Source: Heracleum sosnowskyi
Taxonomy: Eukaryota > Streptophyta > Magnoliopsida > Apiales > Apiaceae
Reading direction: 5' to 3'
Assembly: GCA_030848705.1 (NCBI GenBank)
Contig: CM061239.1
Location: 85,170,363-85,234,362, forward strand
Length of the DNA stretch: 64,000 bases
Shown: piece by piece, positions 12,001 to 21,792 of the stretch
Numbering within the stretch: position 1 is the first letter of the stretch
Layout: every line of letters begins with the position of its first letter
The notes under the pieces: generated by a model
Database searches by the model: none
What the model saw: the letters and a program-made list of their open reading frames with translations, nothing else
What the model was told of the DNA's origin: nothing
Program-made: the position numbers and the translations under genes

Positions 12001-14025
12001 ATGCTGTGCATGATTTAGTTTACTTCCTTCAAATACGAGGCTTATCTATTATAAGTATATGTTCGAAGGACTTGAACTATTTCTGTCAGAAGCTAATAAA
12101 CCCTTGTTTTCTTCATTTATAAACTTCACCTTGAATTCTTCTTAAACTTGAACTTGACTCTCTTGTCATTTACCAGATTGGTAAACCTTAATTAATTCTT
12201 CCATAATGTGATGATTTGAACTATTGAGGCCATCTAGAGCCTGTTCTTTGAACCCTACTCTATATTGACTTGTTACCCTTTTCTGTTGATATCATATTGT
12301 CTGTTTCATATCAGATTCAATCTTGTTAAGCATGTTATTGTTTATTCTTTGAACCCTACTCTATATTGACTTGTTACACTTTCTGTTGATATCATATTGT
12401 CTGTTTCATATCAGACTTAACCTTGTTGAGCATGTCATTGTTTATTCTTCATTGTTATCCCAGTTGTTGCATCGATCTCGTCGATATTTATGATGTTGTT
12501 ACTTGCCATGTGTACTCCCCATTGTTGTGTCGATCTCGTCGATACTAGATTATATTGCTATCCCTTTATTGATTCTTCATAATTGAACTGTTTCCTGGAA
12601 CGTGAGTTTTCCAGCAATTGTTGTATTAGGTTGTCGATTCTTCCGACACCTGATTGTCGAAGTAAGGTTGTCAATTGTTCTGACACCTGACGTTTATAAA
12701 ATAGAATTGGAATGTTTTTAAAAATGGACCAATTATTGGTCGGGCCATTTATGGTCGATGTAATTTAGGCCCAGATTGGCCTTGGATCCGTAGAGGACTA
12801 TGCATGAGCTAGTCCGGGGTTGTTGCGTGGCTGGCCAGCAGCACAACCTTTGATTTGATAAAATGTGAAAGTCCAATTCTAGAATAAGTTCTTATTTCTA
12901 AGATGAGTTACATCCATATGTTTCGTTCTTGTGAGTTATGACCTGATTCTCAGGTTTATTCGTTGCGTGAAGTTGTTGGTTCGTTGATTAATAATAGTGG
13001 TTTCAATCTTGCTGAAATTACTTACTCTTTAATACATTTGGATTCCAAATAGTCGAAATCCACTTCCTTGATTCCATTGGCAGTCGTGAGATATCTATCT
13101 TGATGAGTTTTATTCATACCGCATATCCAGTCGGTACCATGTTGAAGTCTTGAAGTGCGTTCTTTATTCCTTGACCGAGCGTGTTGGCTCATTCTTACCC
13201 CTTGATTATTCTAACCTTCCAGAGTTGTTGGTTTCAGAAAATGTTGTGAATAGATTTGTTATCTTCAAAACTAGTATTTTTATACAAACTATGGTCTTGA
13301 AGACGTATGAGTTATATTTATTTCATATGTTCTACTTACTATTGTAGATATTGTTGATTCGGTCGCCGTAGCGACCAATATAAATCTTTTTGTGTTTTAA
13401 ACTATTCAAATGAGAGAAGAAGAATGAGAAATTGTGGTAAATTACCAAACTTGATTTGAAAATATTAGAGATTACAAATGTTTAAGCCAAAGGCTTGTTT
13501 ATTTGAAAATCCAAAGTTTATTTTGGAAACCTTTCGTGTTATATTTAATAATGCGCTTGCTGAGCAATTCATTCGCTCATACTTGTTTTATTTATATATA
13601 TTTTAGCCTGCCAGAAAGAAGGTGTATTGGCGAGAGTTGTCCGCGTAGCTGATCAGAGATGGGGAAAGATGTTAGCGTAAAGACGTTTTGATCCAGAGCA
13701 TTGGAGCTAGTGAGAGGTTTTGTATATAGATGTTTTCTATTGAATAAGATATTGTATAAGAGTAGTGGCCTGGTATACTTCTTATCGAAGTTATACTAGT
13801 GTTTTAGATTGTATGTAAAGAGAATGGTTGTAAAGAGGAAAGTTGTTGTAATGAAATTTTGGATTCTTGTTTCTAGCCCTATAACCTTTAAAGATTCTTG
13901 GTAGAGTTGGGGTCACAGATATTTTTATTATTATTATTGTGTTGATTTTATATTGAACAGGTTGTTTGGATTAAGAGTGCAGTGTGACGACCAAATCCTT
14001 TGACCCCGGATTTGGGGGCGTTACA
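9078..14025 (+). repeat. 3' LTR of H (4948 bp)
   Basis: Near-identical copy of 1261-6207. The offset between copies is 7817 then 7818, so there is essentially one 1-bp indel (in a run of g/a near 2050 and 9866) and roughly 25-30 substitutions that I could see, about 0.5-0.6%. Confidence 0.92.
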
Positions 14026-15585
14026 TATGATGTTGCGGTTCAACAGAGGAAGAACAAAAGAAGCAGCAAAGCAAAATCTGTAGCCTTGAATGTTAACGCA
14101 AAATCAAAAGGAAAAGCTGTGGAGGTCTCTAGAAGAAGGACAAAAATGGTGGAGTCAGATCCTGATGACTCATCATCAGATACTGATGGCAATCCTGATG
14201 CTGATACTGATGATAACTCTTCTCACTCTGACATGAAAGAGATGGTTTCTATGATAGTCAAGGGCTTCAAGAAGATGAAGTTCAGGAAGGCTAGAAGACA
14301 AGGCAACTTTCAGAAAATGACCTTCAATGCTGCCAAAGACAGATACAACAAGAAGGACAGCAAGAGTAGCAAGTTTGACAAGTCAAAGATCAGATGCTAC
14401 ACGTGTAAAGGAATGGGTCACTTTGCAACTAAGTGCAAGAAGGCTAAAGAACTCAACACATCAAGCAAGGATTGGATAGATTCTTCCTCAGAATCTGAAA
14501 ATGAGGTAGTCAACTATGCCTTGATGGCCAATACTGATGAGACTGTTGTTCCTGATGAAAAGGTATCAAGTACTGTTTCTGATTTTGATACAAATAATAT
14601 CTCTGAGTTAAGATCTTTTCTAAAGTCATTGCATATTAGCTTTAGAAGTCAAACTACTGAAAATACTAGGATCTTATCTTAGATGTCTGAAATTAGGAAA
14701 AGGAATGAGCATCTAGAAGCTGAATTTTAATTTATGCAAGAGGTACAGAGAGAATGTGATAATTCTAAACACATGAAACTAGAGATGGAATTTAAATGTA
14801 CTTCTCTTGAGAAAGAACTTGAATATGCTAATGGGAAAATCAGAACCTGGACTGACTCTAGAAGGAAATTCCATGAAATCAATACTGATAAGAATTGGAA
14901 AGAGTGTCTAGGGTACAAGCCAGAAAATGATAAGAAATTGAAAGAAAAAGTTGTTATTAATGAGACAGTAAATCCAAAGACCTACAGACATGTTATAGAC
15001 AAAACCAAATCTAAGATTAAACCTGTTAAGTTTGTATTTGGTAAAGATTCCAATTCAACTTTTGAAAAGGGATCTACTTCTGCACAACCAGTCACAAATT
15101 CTCAGTCTAAACCTGTCAAGAAGAATGGAAATAAGAATGTAGGTCTATTGTCTCAAAAACAACTTAGGGATAAAATTTGTGATGTGACAAATAGACAAAA
15201 GACATCTACTGTCAAAAGAAACAGGAATGGTAAAGTTGGGATTAATAAAGAGAATATTTATAAGTTTATCCTAAATGCACCAAGGAAATGTTGCTTTACC
15301 TATGGTAACTCTAATCATCTTGCTATTGATTGCAGGACAAGTAAAAAGAAGGTCACTGAAATTCCTAGGTCTGATGTTAGGAATAGATCAGTATTTTATA
15401 AACCAAAGAGTTCTTGTTTTCATTGTGGCAGTAAATGACATTCTATTTATACTTGTGAAAAATACCATAACTTGTACTACAACTTTTATGATCCTTTACC
15501 TAAGTTTAATAAAAGTGCAAATTCTGGTAAACTTAAGAATGTCAATGTTATGAATGCATCTTACAATACTGATACTGACAAAGCA
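14026..15585 (+). pseudogene. Element A gag, C-terminal part (interrupted by G)
   Basis: After the H target duplication the A gag continues in frame. It includes a basic, Ser/Asp-rich segment, then a CCHC zinc knuckle (14395-14436: CYTC, GMGH, KC pattern), then a long charged coiled-coil-like tail. In-frame stops lie at about 14680 and 14728 and at 15436-15438, but the frame otherwise holds to the G insertion at 15585. A second Cys/His cluster (CCFTYGNSNHLAIDC) lies near 15290, and a third (CFHCGSK) ends at 15435. Similar tail clusters occur in B and C gag. The protein would package element RNA; this copy cannot make a full-length product. Confidence 0.8.
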
Positions 15586-16066
15586 CGTTACCAAGTAGAT
15601 GTCGATTACAGAAGGGGGGTTGAATATAATCATACTAAATAATCGATTAAACAGATATATAAAACAATCAATACCATCTTTTATTAATCTTTAAAAAAAC
15701 TGATACAAACTCTATAAATAAACTATGAGTTCTTAAGAACTGCTAGGTTTACAAAATACTCGTGTAAGCAATTACTCTCGTAAAACCTATCCTGTGTTTA
15801 TATACATACACAACTACACATTCTATTACAAAAGATAATTCCTATTTAATTAGATTGATCTTCTTGTCGCTTATCTTCTGTAACAGCTTCGGTGATACAT
15901 ATCCTGGCAAATCAATCGTCTCCTGAAATTGTGGAACAGTATCAATAACCATAACTCCTGACTTGACCCGCTACTGATGATGACGTCATCAGTCGTCAGC
16001 TTCTGATGATGTGAGTACTGATGCTACCCGATCCTGACGCACTCATTAAATCAACATTATCCAATA
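15586..16066 (-). repeat. 3' LTR of G (481 bp)
   Basis: Matches 19255-19735. In element sense it begins TATTGGATAATG (consensus TGTTGG in the other copy) and ends CTTGGTAACG, with the terminal CA changed to CG here. TATA segment on the minus strand around 15792-15804. Confidence 0.9.
15981..15988. promoter_or_regulatory. TGACGTCA palindrome in the G LTR
   Basis: Embedded in a larger inverted repeat (tgatgatgacgtcatca). In the 5' LTR of G the central CpG is changed (tgacatca, about 19650), consistent with methylation-driven decay. Compare 114-121 in A. Confidence 0.5.
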
Positions 16067-16080
16067 ATCTCCCCCAATTT
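16067..16080 (-). promoter_or_regulatory. Polypurine tract of G
   Basis: Minus-strand sense AAATTGGGGGAGAT directly precedes the 3' LTR. Confidence 0.8.
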
Positions 16081-16133
16081 ATACTTTCTGAAATAAAGCA
16101 TAAATTCTTGATTTAATGATGCCAAAACCTTCA

Positions 16134-18087
16134 TCAAATGCTCGCAGGATGAAGATGAGAATTCTGCCTTAGATATCTTTCAAAATCAGATACTTGTATA
16201 AACCCTGTATTCCTCTGAAGAAACTTTTTCATCAACTCGTCTTCTTCTTTCAAAAATATGTCGATCATCTTTCTTCTTAGCTTCTTCAAATTTTCATTAT
16301 CTTTATCTGTCTGATAAATTACAGCTCTCAAATCTTCAATGGGACTTTTCTTGATATCTGTCTGATATTTTCTCAAGGATGGAACTACGTTTGTATTGAC
16401 AGCTCTCATACCTTAATTCTTCCAGATTCTTCATTGAGATGTCCAAAGCTGTCAATACAAACGTAGTTCCATCCTTGAGAAAATACACCAACTTTTCTTG
16501 AGGTTGATTTCCATCATAAACATCATAAACCATTTGAATAGATATCAGCTTGTCAAGATGTCTTTGAGTTAACTTGTCACTCATATTTTCTGTTAGACAT
16601 GCCTTATCATATGATGTTGCTTGAGGAATTATTTCTGCATCAGGATGTCCAATTCCTCTATGAGTTCTTGTACTTCGACACTCATTCTTCTTTTTAGCAA
16701 ATTCTTCATAGGACCTCTTGAATCTTCTAGTTTCACCAACTCCAGGAATTTTAGAAAGGCTTTCGAGATGTCCACTTGACTTGAATATTTCATTGATGTG
16801 AAGATTAGATTTATCTTCCCTGACATCATAGCCTCTTCCCTTGTAACCTTTATACTTCTTGAAACCATAAGCATTCCTTGAGCTCCTAGCAGCATAGCTC
16901 CAGATTTAGTAAACCTGTGTTGTTGCAAAGATTTGAAATAGTCTTTCTCTCCTTGCTTAGCTGCTTCTACATTCAACAATGTTCTCACAAGAAATATATG
17001 TCTATCATTCTTTGAATCTTCCTTTCTTTTTCTTCTTTGAACCAACGGAATATCATCTTCCTTTTCTTCTTCCTCATGTGGTTCTGCAGAGATTTGTTCA
17101 GTAACTATCACTTGAGACGGACCTTCAAGAACTTTCTTTCCTTTTTCTTTTGCAGAAACAGTAGGTAGCTCAGACGAGATTTTTTCACCAGTATTTGATC
17201 CTTTTCTGATCACAATACCTTTTTGAGGTTCTGAGATTAGCTTGGTAGTTCTTCCTCTTCCTCTACCATGACTTCTACCTCTAGTCTTGTTCCCTCTCTT
17301 TCCACTCCTGACAAATCCTTTCTGCGAATTTAGCATCTCATACTCTATCCTTTGAGTCTTCACCATTTCTTCCACATCCTCATCAGGATACATTTCTTGA
17401 AGAAGTCTCCTTGCTTGTTGCTCATTAAATGCTTCAAGTCAGGGATCTTTATAGTGCACAGTATATTCTGTTCCATCAATATTCACAGTTTGATGAAACT
17501 TCTTTGCCTACTCAGCAGTTGTCACTATAATATCATGAGATTGCATTCTTGAACCAGACCCAAAGACTTGAGTTGACTACAGTTTCTGACTTTATCTAGA
17601 CATAGAGATTCTTGCATCAGTAACAGTATCAGTAGCTACTTGTTTCTGACTAGAGCCTCCATCAAGAGCATCATCTTTTCTTTGAACTACTAACTCCGGA
17701 GAGCATTTGGTTGATACTACTTTCTCCCCCTTTTGGCATCAGTACAAGCATCAGGAACAAGAGCAGAGATAAGTAAGTCCGGCTTAGCATCCATAGAGTC
17801 GGCCTTTTTCTCCAAAGTCGCAATCCTTTGTTCAAGAGAGATATGATCTTTGTGAATAAATGAGAAATTCCGTGATTGACGAGAAACAGACTGAGCATGA
17901 TCTTCCACAACAGCAGCACTACTCTTGGCATGGGAAGCCCTGACATCAACAATCTCTTCAACGATGGCTTTAAGCATGAGAGAAGTACCTTTGAGATGAG
18001 TTTGAAGATCTGCATTTTTAAGCTGCTTGAAAGCAGTAGCCAAGTGATGATGAGCATTAGTAATCCCAACAGGGGACGCAGGATCAG
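16134..18087 (-). pseudogene. G ORF3 remnant (C-terminal part of the copia third-gene protein)
   Basis: Directly after the gag junction the sense strand reads a coiled-coil segment (ISLEQRIATLEKKADSMDAKP), then after frame changes a Gly/Arg-rich basic segment (TRGRSHGRGRGRTTK, about 17280), an acidic and basic linker, and a tail of about 110 residues containing FKSLQQHRFTKSGAMLLG and SGKINLIFTSMKYSSQVDI, ending at 16629. Further broken frames run to 16134. The order (coiled coil, basic linker, conserved tail before the polypurine tract) matches the late part of ORF3 in B and C1, so I infer the same gene from position and composition, not from close identity. Several stops and shifts make it non-functional. 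Confidence 0.6.
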
Positions 18088-19206
18088 TGCATAGTTAGTT
18101 TCAACCTCTTCTTCAGAGTCGGAGGAATCCATCCATCCTTTTCTTGAAGTAACAAGTGCCTTTCCAGAAGTCTTTCCAGCTTTGGGTTTCTTGCAGTCTG
18201 TCGCATAGTGTCCCATCTTGTCACAATTAAAACACTTGATTTTGGAAAGATCATTCTTTTTGAACTTGCCTTTCTTATCAGTGTACTGATTCCCTTTTGA
18301 AGTCCTTCCATCTTTTCTGAATTTGACATACTTCATTTTCCTGAAGCCTTTAACCATCATGGCCATCATCTGTACTAGCTCTTTGTCAGAATCATCATCT
18401 GACTCATCATCAGTGTTGTCATCAGTATAAGTATCAGTATCTGATTTCACAGCTACTTGTGCCTTTGCCTTTATTTTGTTTTGACTCAGATGCCTCTCCC
18501 TTGATTCTGTCTTTAAAGCCACAGATTTTGGCTTTGATTTGATACCTTCCTTCTGCTTGATTTCCAGATCATAGGTTTTCAGCATTCCATAGATCTCATC
18601 AAGTGTCATCAAATTCATCTTATAAGTGTGTCTTATAAGATTCTGTTGGTTTATCCATTCCATAGGTAAAGATCTTAGAAACTTGACATTTGAGTCTTCA
18701 ACGTCATACACCTTTCCCACAAGTGAGAGTTCATTCAGCAAAGTAAGAAATCTATCATTGATTTCTGTTATATATTCATTATTCCTTGCTTCAAATTGTT
18801 CATATTCCTAAATAAGAATACCTCTCCTGTTTTTCTTAATTTCTTCAGTTCCTTGGCATTGAACTTCCAAGGCATCCCATATTTCCTTAACAGTCTTACA
18901 AGCAATAACTCTGTTAGATAAAACAGTATCTAAACTATTATGCAAAATATTTCTCACCTTTGCAACTTTTAGCATTGTTATCTTGTCTTCAGGTGTCCAT
19001 TCTTTCTTTTCCTTCAGAATAACACTTGCAGGAGTCGTCTCAGTTGCTGCAACCGGCTTGGTTGGAACAAATGGTCCATCATTTATCATGTCTATATAAT
19101 CAGGATCTGAAGCTTCTAGATACATTGTCATCTTAACCTTCCATGTTGAGAATTCAGATTTCTTCAACATCGAAATCTTCATTGTTTCATACCTGTTTCC
19201 TGACAT
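18088..19206 (-). pseudogene. G gag, with one internal stop, fused to ORF3
   Basis: ATG at 19206. The first 133 residues match A gag; an in-frame TAG at 18808-18810 (CAG in the inferred ancestor) interrupts it, and the same frame runs on through NELSLVGK, FLRSLP and DEIYGMLKTYDLE to a CCHC knuckle (CFNCDKMGHYATDCKK, 18193-18234). Just after an acidic stretch and NYAL the match to A gag ends at about 18088. The sequence then becomes ORF3-like, so everything from late gag to mid ORF3 has been deleted. One stop and the fusion aside, the gag core is surprisingly intact. Confidence 0.85.
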
Positions 19207-19240
19207 CTTGATCGTTTTTGATTTGTAGAATTATTAGTCT

Positions 19241-19252
19241 GCTCTGATACCA
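19241..19252 (-). promoter_or_regulatory. Primer-binding site of G
   Basis: Minus-strand TGGTATCAGAGC, 2 bp inside the 5' LTR end. Perfect initiator-Met-type copia primer site. Confidence 0.9.
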
Positions 19253-19254
19253 AT

Positions 19255-19735
19255 TGTTACCCAGTAGATGTCGATTATAGAAGGGGGTTGAATATAATCG
19301 TACTAAATAATCGATTAAACATATATATAAAAAAATCAATACCAGCTTTTATTAATCTTTGTAAAAACTGATACAAACTCTCCCAAGAAACTATGATCTT
19401 CTTAAGAGCTGCTAGGTTTAGAAAATACTCGTGTAAGCAATTACTCTCGTAAAACCTATCATGTGTTTATATACATACACAGCTACACATTCTGTTACAA
19501 AAGATAATTCATATTTAATTAGATTGATCTTCTTGTCGCTTATCTTCTGTAACAGCTTCGGTGATACATATCCTGGAAAATCAATCTTCTCCTGAAATCG
19601 TGGAACAGTATCAATCACCATAACTCCTGACTTGACCCACTACTGATGATGACATCATCAGTCGTCAACTTCTGATGATGTGAGTACTTATGCTACCCGA
19701 TCCTGACGCACTCATTAAATCAACATTATCCAACA
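19255..19735 (-). repeat. 5' LTR of G (481 bp)
   Basis: Canonical TG...CA ends (element sense TGTTGGATAATG to CTGGGTAACA). TATA segment around 19462-19473 on the minus strand. Carries the decayed form of the TGACGTCA motif. Confidence 0.92.
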
Positions 19736-19740
19736 AAGCA

Positions 19741-20365
19741 AATCCTGATGGATTCAATCCTGTCAGGATTGCCAATGTCAAAAAGACTTATGCTGTTAAA
19801 TCTAATAAAATGCATGGTAAAAGAACCCAACAAGTGTGGGTTCTTAAATATTCTGACTAGTGTGTCTTTGTCTGATTGCAGGGTAAAAAGAAAAATGTGT
19901 TAGTCATGGATAGTGGATGTTCTGTACACATGACTGGAAACAAAGCCCTGCTATCAGAATTTGAGGAAAAGGTTGGCCCAACTATGTCTTATAGAGATGG
20001 CAACATTGGACAAACTTTGGGATATGGCAATATAATCATTGGTAATGTCATCATTGAAAACGTAGCTCTTGTGAAAGGACTAAAACACAACTTGTTGAGT
20101 ATTAGTCAAATCACAGACAGAGGTTATCATGTCAACTTCTATTCCACTCATTGTGAAATAGTCAGCAAATCATCAGGAAAGATTGCACTTACTGGCTACA
20201 GACATGGTAACATATATGAAGCCAACATTCAATCAAATACTGATGGCACCTCTACTTGTCTCATCAGTAAGGCATCAGTAGATGAAAGTTGGAATTAGCA
20301 CAAGAAGCTTTCTCATCTCAACTTCAACAATATCAATGAGTTAGTGAAGAAATATTAGAGGATTG
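19741..20365 (+). pseudogene. Element A gag end, protease and GAG-pre-integrase start
   Basis: Continues A after the aagca duplication. The gag tail ends in VWVLKYSD with a TAG at 19858. Two codon-scale stops later the same frame enters the aspartic protease (MDSGCSVHMTG, from about 19907) and runs to KHNLLSISQITDRGYHV and the GAG-pre-integrase motif, where W/N-stop replaces the expected LWH (stop at 20296-20298, before HKKLSHLNFNNINEL). Unlike B and C, gag and pol here lie in the same frame. B interrupts at 20365. Protease fold looks complete but the Gly-Asp stretch has changes (SYRDGN). Confidence 0.82.
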
Positions 20366-21640
20366 TGTTAGAAATTAGAAATGAATACCACTTAGAAACT
20401 AGACAGAGGGGGGTGAATGGATAGTTTTGATATTTTTCGATTCTTGAAAACTAAATAAGCTGTGAGAGATTATGTTGTGTAAAATGCGGAATGAAAATAA
20501 AAAGAACACACACACAATCACTTTAATCTACTTTGTATTAAGTAAATTAAATACTACAGCTTCTAAAATTTCACAAGTGAAATTCTGGCTTCTAAACAAG
20601 AACAATGTTTTCTTGTTTTGCTTACAGAGAAAAAAGTGCTTGAATATTTCAGTGTATATCTCTCTTACAGCTAACAATAGAGTGTGCAAGATATATATAT
20701 CCTATACAAACTAGTGCACACTTCTATTTACACAGATACCCCTCACTGTAAGTCCAACTTGTTCTGTCATAAGAAGTTAACTGTGTCAGGAAGGACCAAT
20801 CGCTTTTCGGAGTCTTTCTCGTTTCTGTAGCTACTTTGTCTCTTTTCTTTCTCTCCAAGTTTAGCTATAGATTTGCCATCTGTTCTTTGGACCACCTTAC
20901 CATAACAGATGCTTCAGTATTTGTCTCCTTTGAATTTTGGCTCTGTACCTTGATTTGTCTTGTTATAAACGGCTAAGTGTTGACATCGTGAACTCCAGCA
21001 TAATCCTGATTCTTTGACATGTCGACATAGTGCATTCTTGACTTTGCTATATGAGTTTTTCAGGAGTATGCGACATAGGCTTAGAAAGGACTTCGCGATA
21101 TGGCCTTCTTCAAGACTTCGTGACATAGCCTTTTTGAGGACTTCGCGACATAGCCTTTTTGAGGACTTCACGATTTAGTACAATTCTGACTTTGTGATCT
21201 CAACACTTCACGACATTAGTAATGAAGACTTCACGACATAGTACATTTTAGGACTATGCGATCTCAGTACTTCACGACATGGATATTTTGGACTTCACGA
21301 CATAGCTCTATTTTGACTTCACGGTATAGGGACTTAGATAAATTTCTGCAACTGATTTCTTCAGGGCCTTATTCATCTCCATCCTGCTGCTTGAACATTT
21401 CTGAACTTCTACCAGGATAATTATTCCATGGCCTATGTACATTCTAGATTGCAAGAAGCTTACTTAACTCATTATAACTCTGAGCATACAAGATAATGCT
21501 AAGTACATGAAAACAAAGACAAGTACAATAGAGACCTATACTATATCCCAGTGAAAGAATTCACTAGGTCATGTAGAGTGACACAGTCACAATGAGTAGG
21601 CTTGTTAGTAGTGGAGTTCAGACATGCCTTGAGCCTAACA
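20366..21640 (-). repeat. 3' LTR of B (1275 bp)
   Basis: Pairs with 33043-34326. Ends in TGTTAG...CTAACA form. Carries the motif array at 21069-21330 and a TA-rich TATA candidate around 20690-20702 (minus strand). Confidence 0.93.
21069..21330 (-). repeat. U3 motif array of B (3' LTR): GACTTCRCGACATAG repeats
   Basis: About eleven degenerate copies of a 15-bp motif, written on the plus strand as gacttcgcgacatag, with the palindromic core TCGCGA in the best copies. Two adjacent copies form perfect 25-bp tandem units (acttcgcgacatagcctttt then tgagg). The motif recurs inside the element at 26780-27195. Confidence 0.85.
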
Positions 21641-21655
21641 ATCTCCCCCAAATTG
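21641..21655 (-). promoter_or_regulatory. Polypurine tract of B
   Basis: Minus-strand sense AATTTGGGGGAGAT abuts the 3' LTR start. Confidence 0.85.
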
Positions 21656-21792
21656 TGAGTAAGAAACTTAGACACAATTTCATGTCTGATAACAAGCCTA
21701 ACTTACATAAAAGGAATTAAATATTAGAGAGAACAATAGATGAACATTATGAACAGAGATTTGATTACATACTGAAAGTGAAAGCTTACAGA

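Larger units (their letters stand above)
1261..14025 (+). mobile_element. Element H: LARD-type non-autonomous Ty3/gypsy (chromovirus-derived) retrotransposon
   Basis: 12.77-kb element bounded by the 5-bp duplication tatga (1256-1260 and 14026-14030). It has two LTRs of about 4.95 kb (1261-6207 and 9078-14025), a primer site at 6210, a polypurine tract at 9065-9077 and only 2.87 kb of internal DNA. Very long LTRs around a small internal region without working genes fit the LARD class. The internal region holds a badly decayed chromovirus integrase but no gag, protease or RT that I can recognise. The LTRs differ by only a few tens of bases, so it moved recently, which implies trans mobilisation by a related autonomous element. 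Confidence 0.9.
15586..19735 (-). mobile_element. Element G: pol-less copia derivative with a gag-ORF3 deletion fusion
   Basis: 4.15-kb minus-strand element, flanked by the duplication aagca (15581-15585 and 19736-19740). LTRs of 481 bp (15586-16066 and 19255-19735), primer site 19241-19252, polypurine tract from 16067. The internal 3.2 kb has gag followed directly by the C-terminal part of an ORF3-like protein. No protease, integrase, RT or RNase H remains. LTRs differ at about 28 of 481 positions (about 6%), so this is the oldest dateable insertion here. It belongs to the non-autonomous class of elements that keep gag (TR-GAG-like). Confidence 0.9.

Noticed and set aside
16629..17393. Host RGG-type RNA-binding protein gene
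   Set aside because: It lies inside G between gag and the 3' LTR, with stops around it; ORF3 tail is the simpler reading.
21069..21330. Regularly spaced short repeats looking like a CRISPR array
   Set aside because: Repeats are degenerate, in an LTR, of uneven spacing, with a second copy in the partner LTR; this is plant DNA.
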